This document shows, one piece after another, positions 50,310 to 59,615 of a DNA stretch of 64,000 nucleotides (within the stretch, counting starts at the first letter, position 1; each line of letters opens with the position of its first letter). Under the pieces are notes generated by a model. That model made no database searches, was not told the DNA's origin, and saw only the letters and a list, made by a program, of their open reading frames with translations. The DNA is from Fodinibius sp036381435 (lineage in GTDB: Bacteria > Bacteroidota > Rhodothermia > Balneolales > Balneolaceae): contig DASVCW010000019.1 of NCBI GenBank assembly GCA_036381435.1, positions 1 to 64,000 on the forward strand, given 5' to 3'. The position numbers were made by a program, and so were the translations under genes.

Positions 50310-50492
50310 CTATACGTCTCCGTTGTTTTTCATATCCTGAATTTCTAAGCGAATTTCTTGTGCCTTTTTCTTCATTGCCTGAAGAGTCTTTCGGGCACGG
50401 GTACCGGCAGCTTTATTGCCCTTTTCATAAAACTTGTTGATATCCGGCTCCAGTTCTTCTAACATACTGTTCATTTCGTCGTATCGGCTCAT
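50310..50492 (-). CDS. small histone H1-like protein
   Basis: A 60-residue, all-helical basic protein with the block DINKFYEKGNKAAGTRARKTLQ, which is the signature of the small histone H1-like (Hc1-type) proteins found across Bacteroidota. These are abundant DNA-associated proteins. It is followed by a strong terminator and has a long AT-rich leader, consistent with a highly expressed single gene. The start ATG at 50492 gives the expected N-terminus MSRYDEMNSMLEEL. Confidence 0.82.
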   Translation of the reverse strand: MSRYDEMNSMLEELEPDINKFYEKGNKAAGTRARKTLQAMKKKAQEIRLEIQDMKNNGDV

Positions 50493-50690
50493 TGTATACT
50501 CCTTATTGTTAATTAATATTTATTGTAAAATCATTCCGATGCCTAAATTGCACCGAATGCTCGAATCTAGGTATATGAAACTGATCTGTCAAGTAAAAAA
50601 GCCCATTTCTAATAAATTAAGTGGGTTTTTAGGTTTTTTTGATGTAAAAAATCTAAAAAACGGGCAAAAAAACGAAGATTTTGAAAAAAA

Positions 50691-51347
50691 TCAGTGAATA
50701 GAAATGGTTTGATTTAAATCGGGGATTTGATTGAAATCGCGGGCGGTGGTAAGCCTTACGGGGCGATTTAAGTGTGAAAACTCATCTGGAATGCGTGCTT
50801 CACGGAATGAATCGTCCATCGTTTTCCAGTTCATTTCATTAGGCCGGCCTGTGTTTGTAAAAATTTCTGATTCATCCGATTTTGAAAAAATGATCAGTTC
50901 ACCGGTTTTTAATTCGTCAGACAGGAAGGATGTCATTTTAGCCAAATCCAGAACGGCGGGCTGATCAGTATCCACATTTTGCACCAAGGTTGAGAGCAAT
51001 AACACCGACTGCCGGGGTAAGTGATCGAAAAAAGAGTGATCCATCTGCAACCGGTCATCACTCAGAGTAATAAAATTTCGTTGTGAAGGATTGATGCCGA
51101 TGGTAGAAACACCCTCATCAGCGAATAGGGCTACAAGACGGTGGTTGAGGTCTTTAACGGCTCGAATCCGGGCTTCATCCCGCATCACCCCGGTTTGTAT
51201 TACCCGTTCGGTGTAAGCACTATCGGCATGAAGGATGATTGAGCGGACATCATTCTTCTGCTGCTGTTGTGAAAGCGAGCGTGCCAAAGTAGTTAAAAAA
51301 ATGGGGTTATCGAGATGTTTGTAATCCAGTGCTGCGATATACTGCAT
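50691..51347 (-). CDS. amino-acid-kinase-fold-like protein
   Basis: A 218-residue soluble protein. Several segments follow the order of the amino acid kinase fold (acetylglutamate, aspartate and uridylate kinases): SIILHADSAYTERVIQTG, RAVKDLNHRLVALFADEGVSTIGI, PRQSVLLLSTLVQN and LSDELKTGELIIFSKSDE. The glycine-rich GGG loop of active kinases is not obvious, so it may be a degenerate, non-catalytic member. This is a pattern judgement. It starts three bases after the end of the cytidine deaminase gene on the same strand, so the two are cotranscribed. Confidence 0.5.
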   Translation of the reverse strand: MQYIAALDYKHLDNPIFLTTLARSLSQQQQKNDVRSIILHADSAYTERVIQTGVMRDEARIRAVKDLNHRLVALFADEGVSTIGINPSQRNFITLSDDRLQMDHSFFDHLPRQSVLLLSTLVQNVDTDQPAVLDLAKMTSFLSDELKTGELIIFSKSDESEIFTNTGRPNEMNWKTMDDSFREARIPDEFSHLNRPVRLTTARDFNQIPDLNQTISIH

Positions 51348-51350
51348 AAT

Positions 51351-52055
51351 CTATTCAGTGAGCGATGAAGAGTGAAAACCGTAGGGGAGCAAATCATCCG
51401 CAAAATGAACAGATTCGGAATGATCGGCGTGATGGAGGTGTACTTGCCGGCCGGACATGTGCTCAATAATCACTTGTCTGCAAGCACCACACGGACTGCT
51501 AAATTCGCCTTTACTCGTGTGGATATAAAGTTTCTTTAGTTTTGTACTGTTGTAAGTCAATGCTTTTGCGAGTGCCACCCGTTCCGCACAAAGTCCCATA
51601 TTCCAGGAAGTACATTCGATATTCACCCCGCTGAAATAACCGTTTTCCGTTTCAACCAGAGCAGCGACAGGGAAATTCGATTCATTGACGATAGCTTTCC
51701 CCAATAAGTCGCTTAGGGTTGTTTTCGGTTCAATACTTTTTTCTAACCTGAGATCTGCAAAATCAAAATCAGGCAGATCATTAATTTTAAGTTCACTAAT
51801 TTCTATTCCGAGTTCTTCCTCCCAAAATGGTAGCTGCGGGTCTTCAATATTCGTTGCAGCCAGTTCTTCGGGTTGATGTCCTTCACTCAAACAGCAAAAA
51901 AGGGCATTTTGTGCGGCGGTGATCGTTAGGGGAAAGGAGGCATTTTCAATACGGACGCCGGGAAAGTATTTTCCGTCTTTACTTTTGACTACAGCCAGTT
52001 CTTGTTTGCCTGAATAGGGGGTATAGCTGTGGGATAAGAGCTTAGGAATTTTCAT
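51351..52055 (-). CDS. cdd: two-domain cytidine deaminase
   Basis: A 234-residue protein with the E. coli Cdd-like tandem domain layout. The C-terminal domain is the catalytic one: NMGLCAERVALAKAL carries the zinc-bound Cys and the proton-shuttling Glu, and SPCGACRQVI the other two zinc cysteines. The N-terminal half (YTPYSGKQELAVVKS ... GVRIENASFPLTITAAQNALF) has the same fold but has lost these residues. It deaminates cytidine and deoxycytidine in salvage. It forms an operon with the amino-acid-kinase-like gene. Confidence 0.85.
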   Translation of the reverse strand: MKIPKLLSHSYTPYSGKQELAVVKSKDGKYFPGVRIENASFPLTITAAQNALFCCLSEGHQPEELAATNIEDPQLPFWEEELGIEISELKINDLPDFDFADLRLEKSIEPKTTLSDLLGKAIVNESNFPVAALVETENGYFSGVNIECTSWNMGLCAERVALAKALTYNSTKLKKLYIHTSKGEFSSPCGACRQVIIEHMSGRQVHLHHADHSESVHFADDLLPYGFHSSSLTE

Positions 52056-52091
52056 TAACTGTTAGCTTTGTATTTAAAGTGAGCCTTATCG

Positions 52092-52258
52092 GTCATCCCC
52101 CTGCGCCCCCTTCAAAGGGGGACAAAAATCCATTTAAAGGTATATATTTTTTTTTAAATAGCGATAATCATAAGGAAGAATTTTAATCTCAAAATATTTT
52201 CATCATTCTCTTCGAAGAAGAGGATAGTCCCCCTTTGAAGGGGGGGGCGCGGGGGGAT
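52092..52258. mobile_element. about 167 bp fold-back (MITE-like) element
   Basis: Left end GTCATCCCCCTGCG plus CCCCCTTCAAAGGGGGAC; right end GTCCCCCTTTGAAGGGGG plus GGGCGCGGGGGGATAA. The right end has gained extra G residues. The interior lacks the ACTGAATTATT hairpin and instead has CTCTTCGAAGAAGAGG (52208-52223). It lies 38 bases upstream of the cytidine deaminase start codon. Confidence 0.75.
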
Positions 52259-52343
52259 AACTGGAATAGATTTTTAACACCGGGCTATATTTTTATATCA
52301 TTAAAAACTCACCATTCCGGACCCTAAAACAGCAATCATTCTT

Positions 52344-55300
52344 TTAATTCCTTTCCGCCACAGGCCCGGTGACAGAAGGGGAATTTTCAATAATCGATGA
52401 AACCACAGCATCGGCAACAGCTGCTCGAATCTGACTGATATTTTCGCCATATGAACGATACGGGTAAGTGCGATTTGTCAGCAGAATGATGGCTAAATCT
52501 TTTTTGGGATCAATCCAGAAACTGGTTCCGGTAAAGCCAAGGTGCCCGAAAGTTTTGTCGCTGGTCAATGAACCCGCAGTGCTGAAACCCGGACTTTTCA
52601 TATCAAAGCCGTAACCGCGGTGAACCTGCTCAGACTGCCGTTTCGTAAAAATAGCTATGGTAGCGGGATCAAGATACTGCCTTCCCGCATAAGAGCCGTT
52701 ATTGAGCAGCATCTGACAATAGATAGCTAAATCGCCGGCGCTGGAAAATAAGCCTGCATGACCTGCAACACCATTCAGATACCAGGCCCGTTCATCATGA
52801 GCCTCGGCCCGGATGGTTTTCATTCGGTAAACGGTATCGATTTCTGCGGGAGGAATGCGGTTTGAAATCCAGCCGCCCACTTTCTTAGGGTTGAACCATG
52901 TTGAGCTCATGCCAAGCGGGTAATAAAATTCCCGTCGCGCAAATTCATCCAGTGATTTTCCTGAAACCTTTTCAACAATTTCTCCCAATAGAATGAAACC
53001 AAGGTCGCTGTATTCATAAGTAGTACCCGGCTCATAAATCAGCGGTTCATTTTTGATCGCTTCAATTATTTCTTCTTCGGTTTTAAGCTCATCCACATAC
53101 ACCCGAAAGGCCGGGAGTCCTGAATTGTGTAATAACAGGTTTCGAATGGTAATTTGGCTCTTCTTTCCTTTTCGGAACTCAGGAATATATTTGCCCACTT
53201 TATCGTCAAGGCTGACTTTCCCTTCATCAATCAGTTTCATAATGGAGGGTGTGGTGGCAACCACTTTGGTGAGTGATGCCAAATCGTAAATGGTATTTGC
53301 CCGCACCGGTTTCAGCTTTTCATAAGTATGATAGCCGAACCCTTTTTGATAAGCGATGACGCCATCTTTAATCACGGCAACTACTCCGCCCGGAAAAGTG
53401 GAATCGAAGACGGCTTCATGCATAATGTCCGCTACTTTTTGGAGGGAGTCGCGCGAAATTCCCACAACTTCGGGCTGATCGTATCGAAGTGCGGTTTGCG
53501 GCAGAGTGATACCATCGCCGATTTCATACATTCCAGGTATCTCAATGGGCAGTCGTCCGCTGATTTCAGAGCCACCAAACAGGGCCGGAGCCACACTTGC
53601 AATTTGTCCTTCATTAGCTGCCCAGGCCATTAGCTGAACATCGGTTTTGGGCAAATCCTGAACCACATATGGATTTCCAAAAGCGACGAGTACCGAAGGT
53701 TTATCCTGAATAAGTTTTTTTATAAACTTTTGATGCTCCTCGCTAAGCTGAACTTCTTGCCCTGACCGTACATAAATGAAGGAACCGATCACAATCAAAT
53801 CTGCATCACGGGCATCTTCGAGCATTTCTTCTTTTTCCTTTTTACTGGTTCGGGCATCCAGTACATGGGACATCACATAAGGATGGTAGCGGCGCATTCG
53901 TCTTGCCAGTGATGATCCGCCTGACTCATCATCACTTACCGTAACAACGATTACTTCGGGGTATTCAAAAGCCCTGATTGGCAGAATATCACCCTTATTT
54001 TTAACCAGAGTGAGTGATTTTCGGCTGATTTCTGCGGCTATAAGTTCGTGAGCACGCGTATTTATTTTTGAACTGAGGGCACTGACATCAACGTTACTGT
54101 CCTTAAAGAGGCCGTGCTGCTTTTTCCATCTTAACAGCTTTCTTACTGACTCATTTATCTGGCTTTCAGGCAACCTTCCTTGGCGGACAGCCACCTCAAC
54201 TTCATGAATGGCGGTGAGCATATCGGGACTGAGCAGCATAATATCGGCCCCGGCTTTTAAAGATTTAATGACGGCATCACCCGGTGAAAAATGGGATGAA
54301 ATACCTTTCATTTCGAGTCCGTCGGTGATTACCAAACCTTCAAAATTAAGAGAATCTCTTAAAATCCTTTCCAGAATGGTTGAGTCCATTGTTGCAGGCA
54401 GGCCATTGCCAAATTCCGGGAAGGCGATATGTGCGCTCATGATACTTTTGATGCCGTTTTCGATTGCTGAACGAAAGGGAACAAGTTCAACCGTATCGAG
54501 ACGGGCGTAATCAAAATTAAGAACGGGGAGAGCAAGGTGCGAATCGGTAGATGTGTCGCCATGACCGGGAAAATGTTTGCCGGTGGCTATGATTCCTTCC
54601 GATCTCACCCCCTCAATAAATCGGTTACCATACAAAGCTACGGTATCAGGATTCGCCGAAAAAGACCTCACATTAATAACAGGATTTTCCGGATTATTGT
54701 TGACATCCAGTACCGGGGCAAAAACTTGATTCACTCCAAGTGCTTTGGCCTCACGAGCGGTAATTTTGCCTACCCAATAGGCGTAATCGGGGTTTTGGGT
54801 AGCAGCAACACCCATGGCGGGAACAAAACGAGTAGCACGGTTTAAACGCATGGCCGCACCGTATTCCATATCCTGGGTAATCCAAAGCGGGATTTTGCTG
54901 ATGCCCTGCAACTTATTGGTTAGAACGGCCTGAGCATAAATATTTCCGCTAAAGAAAATAATTCCGCCAACGTCATGCTCTTTAATTTTTGACACCAGTT
55001 CCTGATACTCATCTTCATCGCTGCTTTTGAAATAACCATTAGCGGGGATGAAAAACAGTTGCCCGACTTTTTCATGCAAACTCATTTGGGCAAGCAGCGA
55101 ATCAATGATTACAGTATCGCCCGGGGCATAGCTTTTTTGAGGCTCGGGCTGAGGAATTTGGGAGCTGTCAACCGAAAGGGAGTCGATTTGTGTTAAAATG
55201 CTCTCCTGTTCCAGGGCAACTTGGGCAACAGACTCGGAATCAACGGTTTCTTTACTGGTTGAACAGGCCTGGACCAGGAAAATGAAAGCGATAAAAAGGG

Positions 55301-55349
55301 TGATGGTTAAAGAATAGCGAATATCAGTGAATGAGGAAGTATCTTTCAT
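52344..55349 (-). CDS. GH3 beta-N-acetylhexosaminidase fused to beta-lactamase-family serine hydrolase
   Basis: A 1001-residue lipoprotein (signal ending VQACSTSK). The N-terminal part, residues about 60-600, is a glycoside hydrolase family 3 enzyme of the NagZ type with KHFPGHGDTSTDSH and the catalytic-aspartate block VITDGLEMKGI, followed by the GH3 C-terminal domain. The C-terminal part, about 625-980, is a class C beta-lactamase/DD-peptidase fold with the SxxK motif in DLASLTKVVA and the YSD motif in TYEYSDLGF. It probably trims peptidoglycan fragments and peptides in the periplasm. The fusion is a known arrangement in Bacteroidota. Confidence 0.9.
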   Translation of the reverse strand: MKDTSSFTDIRYSLTITLFIAFIFLVQACSTSKETVDSESVAQVALEQESILTQIDSLSVDSSQIPQPEPQKSYAPGDTVIIDSLLAQMSLHEKVGQLFFIPANGYFKSSDEDEYQELVSKIKEHDVGGIIFFSGNIYAQAVLTNKLQGISKIPLWITQDMEYGAAMRLNRATRFVPAMGVAATQNPDYAYWVGKITAREAKALGVNQVFAPVLDVNNNPENPVINVRSFSANPDTVALYGNRFIEGVRSEGIIATGKHFPGHGDTSTDSHLALPVLNFDYARLDTVELVPFRSAIENGIKSIMSAHIAFPEFGNGLPATMDSTILERILRDSLNFEGLVITDGLEMKGISSHFSPGDAVIKSLKAGADIMLLSPDMLTAIHEVEVAVRQGRLPESQINESVRKLLRWKKQHGLFKDSNVDVSALSSKINTRAHELIAAEISRKSLTLVKNKGDILPIRAFEYPEVIVVTVSDDESGGSSLARRMRRYHPYVMSHVLDARTSKKEKEEMLEDARDADLIVIGSFIYVRSGQEVQLSEEHQKFIKKLIQDKPSVLVAFGNPYVVQDLPKTDVQLMAWAANEGQIASVAPALFGGSEISGRLPIEIPGMYEIGDGITLPQTALRYDQPEVVGISRDSLQKVADIMHEAVFDSTFPGGVVAVIKDGVIAYQKGFGYHTYEKLKPVRANTIYDLASLTKVVATTPSIMKLIDEGKVSLDDKVGKYIPEFRKGKKSQITIRNLLLHNSGLPAFRVYVDELKTEEEIIEAIKNEPLIYEPGTTYEYSDLGFILLGEIVEKVSGKSLDEFARREFYYPLGMSSTWFNPKKVGGWISNRIPPAEIDTVYRMKTIRAEAHDERAWYLNGVAGHAGLFSSAGDLAIYCQMLLNNGSYAGRQYLDPATIAIFTKRQSEQVHRGYGFDMKSPGFSTAGSLTSDKTFGHLGFTGTSFWIDPKKDLAIILLTNRTYPYRSYGENISQIRAAVADAVVSSIIENSPSVTGPVAERN

Positions 55350-55668
55350 GCTTTGGATATAAAGTTATTAAGGGCCTGAAGGCGTGATAACTTAGTTGAA
55401 ATGCAGGTGTGAATCAACGAAAAAAAGTTGTCATTCTGAGCGGAATGAGCGGCAGGGAATGCAGTCTTCCGAAGGAATGCCTACGGCAGAAGAATCTTCA
55501 AATAAGGCAACTGCCTTTATCAAGAGTTTCTTTAAAACATTTAGCAGCCATTTAAAAGGAGATCCTTCGGGTGCGGCCTGAAAAGCACCGCCTTCGCTCG
55601 GGATGGCATTGCCATTGTTTAAGATTTACCGGTCGCAGGTCTGTGACTTATGGTTAACATTTTAGCCA
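55350..55668. other. 319 bp intergenic region with a large dispersed repeat
   Basis: No gene. Most of it is the inverted-repeat element listed at 55428-55611, which lies between the GH3 fusion gene start and the penicillin acylase gene end (both minus strand). Any promoter for the GH3 fusion gene must lie in 55350-55427 or inside the element. Confidence 0.6.
55428..55611. repeat. dispersed TTGTCATTCTGAGCG...CGCTCGGGATGGCA repeat
   Basis: The left word TTGTCATTCTGAGCGGAATG and the right word CTTCGCTCGGGATGGCATTG are imperfect inverted copies. Between them GAAGAATCTTCAA and GGAGATCCTTCGGG repeat the same idea. This type of sequence is very common between genes in many bacterial genomes. A single end of the family is seen at 22886-22918. 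Confidence 0.65.
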
Positions 55669-58110
55669 TCACTCTTCCGGTACCAGCGTCATGGTCTTGA
55701 ACTGGTTTTCTTTGAAGAACGTACTGTCCTGGTATAAAAACTTATACTGGCCTTCGAGCCAGCTATTGGTTTGGTCGCCGTAAAAGCGCGAAAGAGGATT
55801 CCCCGATTGTCCGGTTGGCAGGATAGACCAGGTTCGGCTAAGGTCGGAGAGGTCAACAATGCGCCGAATGGAAGCTCCTGCAATCATTTCAAAAGGGCTG
55901 TTCCAGCTATAATTTCCCGCATTGACGCTCATGTTGTTTCCCGGAACGGAATAGGGCCCTTTATTGAATACATTTTTCACAATCACTTTTAAAGCTGCAG
56001 GCGCCCCGGGAGCCCCGGCAGCTTGTCCCAGCAGCGGGGGCTTTAAAGTAAGTGTATGCAGGCGTTCCCACCGCCACTCAAAAGGTTCACTGCCATAATT
56101 TCGCTGTAAAAACCCGATCGTTTCGCTCATACTTTTGATGATGATATCTTCGCTTGACTCCAATCGTTCAGTGGTTACATTATCAAAAAAGGAGCTTCCG
56201 TTGCGTAAAAAGCGCATGAGTGTTTGAGCGGGCATGGCGGAGAACTTAGTATAATTCTCGTATACGGGCCGGGTCATTTCATCCTGAAAAATATTTTGAG
56301 AGAGGTTGAGCAGGAAAACTTCCATAATTGAAGCAGCCGTTTCAGACTCATCATAAGAAAAGTCCCAGTTTTCGAGATAGGAAATAACTGTTTCAAAATT
56401 GTTTTCACTGTTGCTTTTTAAAACAGGTAGTATTTGTCGGGTGAGGTCTTGAGCGTAAAGAGAATAGGCATCATACTGCATTTGCTGAAAAATTTCGGGG
56501 GACAGTAATTTGTCCTGTGTTAAATACTGTCTGATACGATTATAACGGGAATCAGATTGCCAGTAAATGGACAAGTAGTAGGGATAATCCTCACTTACGA
56601 TTGAGTTATTCGCATTGGCGACCCATCCACGCCCGGGGTTGACCACTGCGGGGAGTTCATCAAAAGGAACAAAGCCTTTCCAGTCCTGTGACGGATCCCA
56701 GCCCTGGCGAAGCAGTACGGGATTTCCGGAGCGTATAGGGACGTTAGCCATCGTTAGCCGGGCAATATTTCCGGCTTTATCGGCATAAATTACGTTTTGA
56801 GCCGGTACTTTAAACATGCTTGCCCCGCGTCGAAACTCCTTGAAAGACTGAGCCCAGCCCATGGTCATAAGGGCTTCAATTTCATTGCTTACTTCGTAGC
56901 CGGTCCAGTTCATGGTGATTACCCGATTCTGGACATACCGTTGCTCGGGAAAAATATTAGAAATAACCGGCCCGTGTTTGCTTACTTTTCGGGTGAAGAG
57001 GACATCTTCGCCGTTTTTTACTTCAATTACTTCTTTCTGAATTTTGAATTCGGCATATACCGGTTCACCAGCCAGTGAATCAAGCACATATTGATTCTCG
57101 TTTTGCGGGTTTACGGCCTCCTGGAAGAAATCAATGTCATCCAGCATTACATTGGTGAATGACCATGCCAAGTGTTCGTTTTGGCCGAGGATTACGACCG
57201 GGGCTCCGGCTAAAGTTGCTCCTGAAAGATTCCTCCCGTTAAGGTTGAGATGAACTTCATACCATCTGCCCGGAATATTCAACCCCAAATGAGGGTCACC
57301 AGCCAGCAGCGGCGCATTTGAAGTTGATTTCTGACCGCTGATTGCCCAGGCGTTACTTCCTTTTTGATAGCCCTGAATGCCCCTCAATTCTAATAGATTT
57401 GTCGTTTTCTCAAGCAGCGGCAGCAAGGTCTGCGCCCACGACAATGATTTTACATCACTCTTTAAGCTGCTTAAAAATTCGTTGCCCGGCAACAACTCGG
57501 CAAACTTTTGTGGGGACAAATGCTCTAATAAATAAGCATAAGTGAGCTCTGTTTTCCAGGCGGTATTGAGATCCCAGGCCATCAATCTGGCTAAGGCGAT
57601 GGAATGAGTTACCGTCCATGGAATGGGCTCCATATTAGTAAGCGTAAACTGGATGGGCAGGCTTTTGGAATGTTGTTCAACATAAGCATTAACACCATCT
57701 GCATAAGCTTGCAGAAAACTAACTGCTGAATCTGATAATGTATGTTCTATTTTTTGGGAGATTCGCCAGAATCCCAATGTTCTCTGCAATTTATCGAGAG
57801 GCAAAAGTTTTTTACCAAAGAATTCGGCAAAGCGTCCTTGTGCGGCCAATTGACTCAACGTCATTTGCCAAAGCCGGTCTTGAGCATGTACATAACCAAG
57901 GCTGTAATACAAATCATGTTTATTTTCAGCATAAATGTGCGGTACGCCATACGAATCCCAGTGAATTTCTACTTGCTGATGAAGCTGCGGCTGCTCAAGA
58001 GTTGTTTGGTAATCGGGCAGGGGGCGGTAGAAGGTCCAGTAAAAAGCAAGCCCTGTGATTCCGATGCTAAAAATGAGTAGAAAAATTACAATTCGAAGGA
58101 ATGTTTTCAT
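55669..58110 (-). CDS. penicillin acylase family (S45) N-terminal nucleophile hydrolase
   Basis: An 813-residue exported Ntn-hydrolase. I chose ATG at 58110, which gives an N-terminal signal or anchor (LRIVIFLLIFSIGITGLAF); an upstream frame adds ten residues. The alpha-chain part (VEIHWDSYGVPHIYAENKHDLYY) and the self-cleavage site KGSNAWAISG with nucleophile Ser252 are typical, as is LAGDPHL just after it. After export the precursor cleaves itself into two chains. Substrates of S45 enzymes range from beta-lactams to acyl-homoserine lactones and N-acyl amino acids; none can be chosen here. Single gene. Confidence 0.9.
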   Translation of the reverse strand: MKTFLRIVIFLLIFSIGITGLAFYWTFYRPLPDYQTTLEQPQLHQQVEIHWDSYGVPHIYAENKHDLYYSLGYVHAQDRLWQMTLSQLAAQGRFAEFFGKKLLPLDKLQRTLGFWRISQKIEHTLSDSAVSFLQAYADGVNAYVEQHSKSLPIQFTLTNMEPIPWTVTHSIALARLMAWDLNTAWKTELTYAYLLEHLSPQKFAELLPGNEFLSSLKSDVKSLSWAQTLLPLLEKTTNLLELRGIQGYQKGSNAWAISGQKSTSNAPLLAGDPHLGLNIPGRWYEVHLNLNGRNLSGATLAGAPVVILGQNEHLAWSFTNVMLDDIDFFQEAVNPQNENQYVLDSLAGEPVYAEFKIQKEVIEVKNGEDVLFTRKVSKHGPVISNIFPEQRYVQNRVITMNWTGYEVSNEIEALMTMGWAQSFKEFRRGASMFKVPAQNVIYADKAGNIARLTMANVPIRSGNPVLLRQGWDPSQDWKGFVPFDELPAVVNPGRGWVANANNSIVSEDYPYYLSIYWQSDSRYNRIRQYLTQDKLLSPEIFQQMQYDAYSLYAQDLTRQILPVLKSNSENNFETVISYLENWDFSYDESETAASIMEVFLLNLSQNIFQDEMTRPVYENYTKFSAMPAQTLMRFLRNGSSFFDNVTTERLESSEDIIIKSMSETIGFLQRNYGSEPFEWRWERLHTLTLKPPLLGQAAGAPGAPAALKVIVKNVFNKGPYSVPGNNMSVNAGNYSWNSPFEMIAGASIRRIVDLSDLSRTWSILPTGQSGNPLSRFYGDQTNSWLEGQYKFLYQDSTFFKENQFKTMTLVPEE

Positions 58111-58547
58111 GCCGTGGGAAATAGTGATATCTAAGAACAACTGAAAATATGGTAGGAATGATTAAAAGTCCAAGAATTAACCATTAATACTCCTTGCAAT
58201 AAGGTTCATCAGGGGGACTAGTTTTGCCGCCCGATAAATGAAAAAGAGTAACAAGAATGCTGCTCTAAGTAGAAACCGCAGAGGTCGCAAGGGTAACGCG
58301 AAGTTCGCCAGGATTTCCTTGCGCCCTCCGCGCCAGTCTTAGCGAACATCGCGGTTAAAAGTATTAAACTTAGAATCTCCTCGTCGTACATCTGGTTTTG
58401 ATGTCCGACGAGTGGCGAAGCCTGATAATATGAATTAGTTAAGAAGCTTTCGGTGCTTTAGTGGTAAAAATGAATATTGAAAATGCCTCATAAATTCAAT
58501 ACTCTCTGTCCTTGAACTGAAAATTTTTTTAAACACATTTAGGAGTT
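58111..58547. other. 437 bp divergent intergenic region
   Basis: Lies between the penicillin acylase gene (-) and the hydroxybutyryl-CoA dehydrogenase gene (+). 58276-58360 holds degenerate words of the CGCAAGG / GCGCC type seen in other gaps; 58380-58412 is the palindrome listed separately. The last 60 bases ahead of 58548 are AT-rich and probably carry the promoter. No gene is present. Confidence 0.55.
58380..58412. repeat. 33 bp palindromic repeat, copy 2
   Basis: CTCGTCGTACATC and GATGTCCGACGAG face each other around TGGTTTT. It matches the copy at 24980-25014 in the loop and nearly all stem positions, and the changes at the ends (CTCG/CGAG against ATTCG/CGAAT) keep the pairing. Confidence 0.75.
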
Positions 58548-59399
58548 ATGGAGATTAAAAAAGCAGCGGTTATTGGCGGCGGAACAATGGGCAATGGAAT
58601 TTGCCATGTATTTGCGATGAATGATATTCCTGTTCATTTGGTGGAAATGAATAAAGAACTGGCGGAAAAAGCGTTGAATACGATTGAAAAAAACCTGGAT
58701 CGGATGGTGAAGAAAGAGAAAATCGATTCAGCCCGCAAGGCACAGTCACTCGATAACATTTCAACCTTCACTAATGTTATTGAAGCCGTTAAGGATGTAG
58801 ATCTGGTTATTGAAGCCGTTCCCGAAAATGTAGACATCAAACGAAAAGTGTTTGCCGATATTGATAAGGCTGCGCCCAAAGAAGCAATTCTTGCTTCCAA
58901 TACATCATCCATTTCGATTACCAAACTGGCGGCGATGACCTCACGTCCGGAGAAATTTATAGGAATGCATTTCTTTAATCCTGTTCCTGTAATGAAGCTG
59001 GTTGAAGTGGTGAAAGGCTTTGAGACGAGTGATGAAACCGTCAAAACGATTGAAAAGACGTCGCGGCTGCTGGATAAAACGCCGGTGCCTGTAGCTGATT
59101 ATCCGGGATTCGTATCTAACCGGGTGCTGATGCCAATGATTAATGAAGCTATTTACTGTGTATATGAAGGTGTAGGCGAGCCTGAAAATATTGATTCGGT
59201 GATGAAACTCGGAATGGCACATCCTATGGGTCCCCTGCGGCTCGCTGATTTCATAGGTTTGGATGTGTGTCTGGATATTTTGAATGTGTTGTATGAAGGA
59301 TTCAAGGATCCTAAGTACCGGCCGTGTCCGTTGCTGGTGAAGATGGTCGATGCCGGCAAGCTGGGGGATAAAAGCGGAGAAGGGTTCTATGATCACTGA
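58548..59399 (+). CDS. hbd: 3-hydroxybutyryl-CoA dehydrogenase
   Basis: A 283-residue NAD(P)-dependent short 3-hydroxyacyl-CoA dehydrogenase. The dinucleotide motif is AVIGGGTMGNGI (residues 7-18), the catalytic His141 is in IGMHFFNPVPVMKLVEV, and the C-terminal part contains PGFVSNRVLMPMINEA and PMGPLRLADFIGLD. Length is that of stand-alone enzymes, not of FadB fusions. It interconverts acetoacetyl-CoA and 3-hydroxybutyryl-CoA. No other beta-oxidation gene is adjacent; 216 bp separate it from the threonine aldolase gene. Confidence 0.93.
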   Translation: MEIKKAAVIGGGTMGNGICHVFAMNDIPVHLVEMNKELAEKALNTIEKNLDRMVKKEKIDSARKAQSLDNISTFTNVIEAVKDVDLVIEAVPENVDIKRKVFADIDKAAPKEAILASNTSSISITKLAAMTSRPEKFIGMHFFNPVPVMKLVEVVKGFETSDETVKTIEKTSRLLDKTPVPVADYPGFVSNRVLMPMINEAIYCVYEGVGEPENIDSVMKLGMAHPMGPLRLADFIGLDVCLDILNVLYEGFKDPKYRPCPLLVKMVDAGKLGDKSGEGFYDH

Positions 59400-59615
59400 T
59401 TAAGCTGATTACCTGATTAACGTAAAGGTACAGGGAATTTTCCTCCCTTCGTCATCAATAGCGCAGGAATTAATTTCCGCGCTATTGATGAATTTTCTCT
59501 GTGTCTCCTCGCGTAACTTTGTGCAATAGTTTGGGAAATATTTTACTAAACAATACAATTTTTTGTAAGCATTCCTTTAACTTATCACCTCTTTTAAAAT
59601 TCAATAATAACTTCT

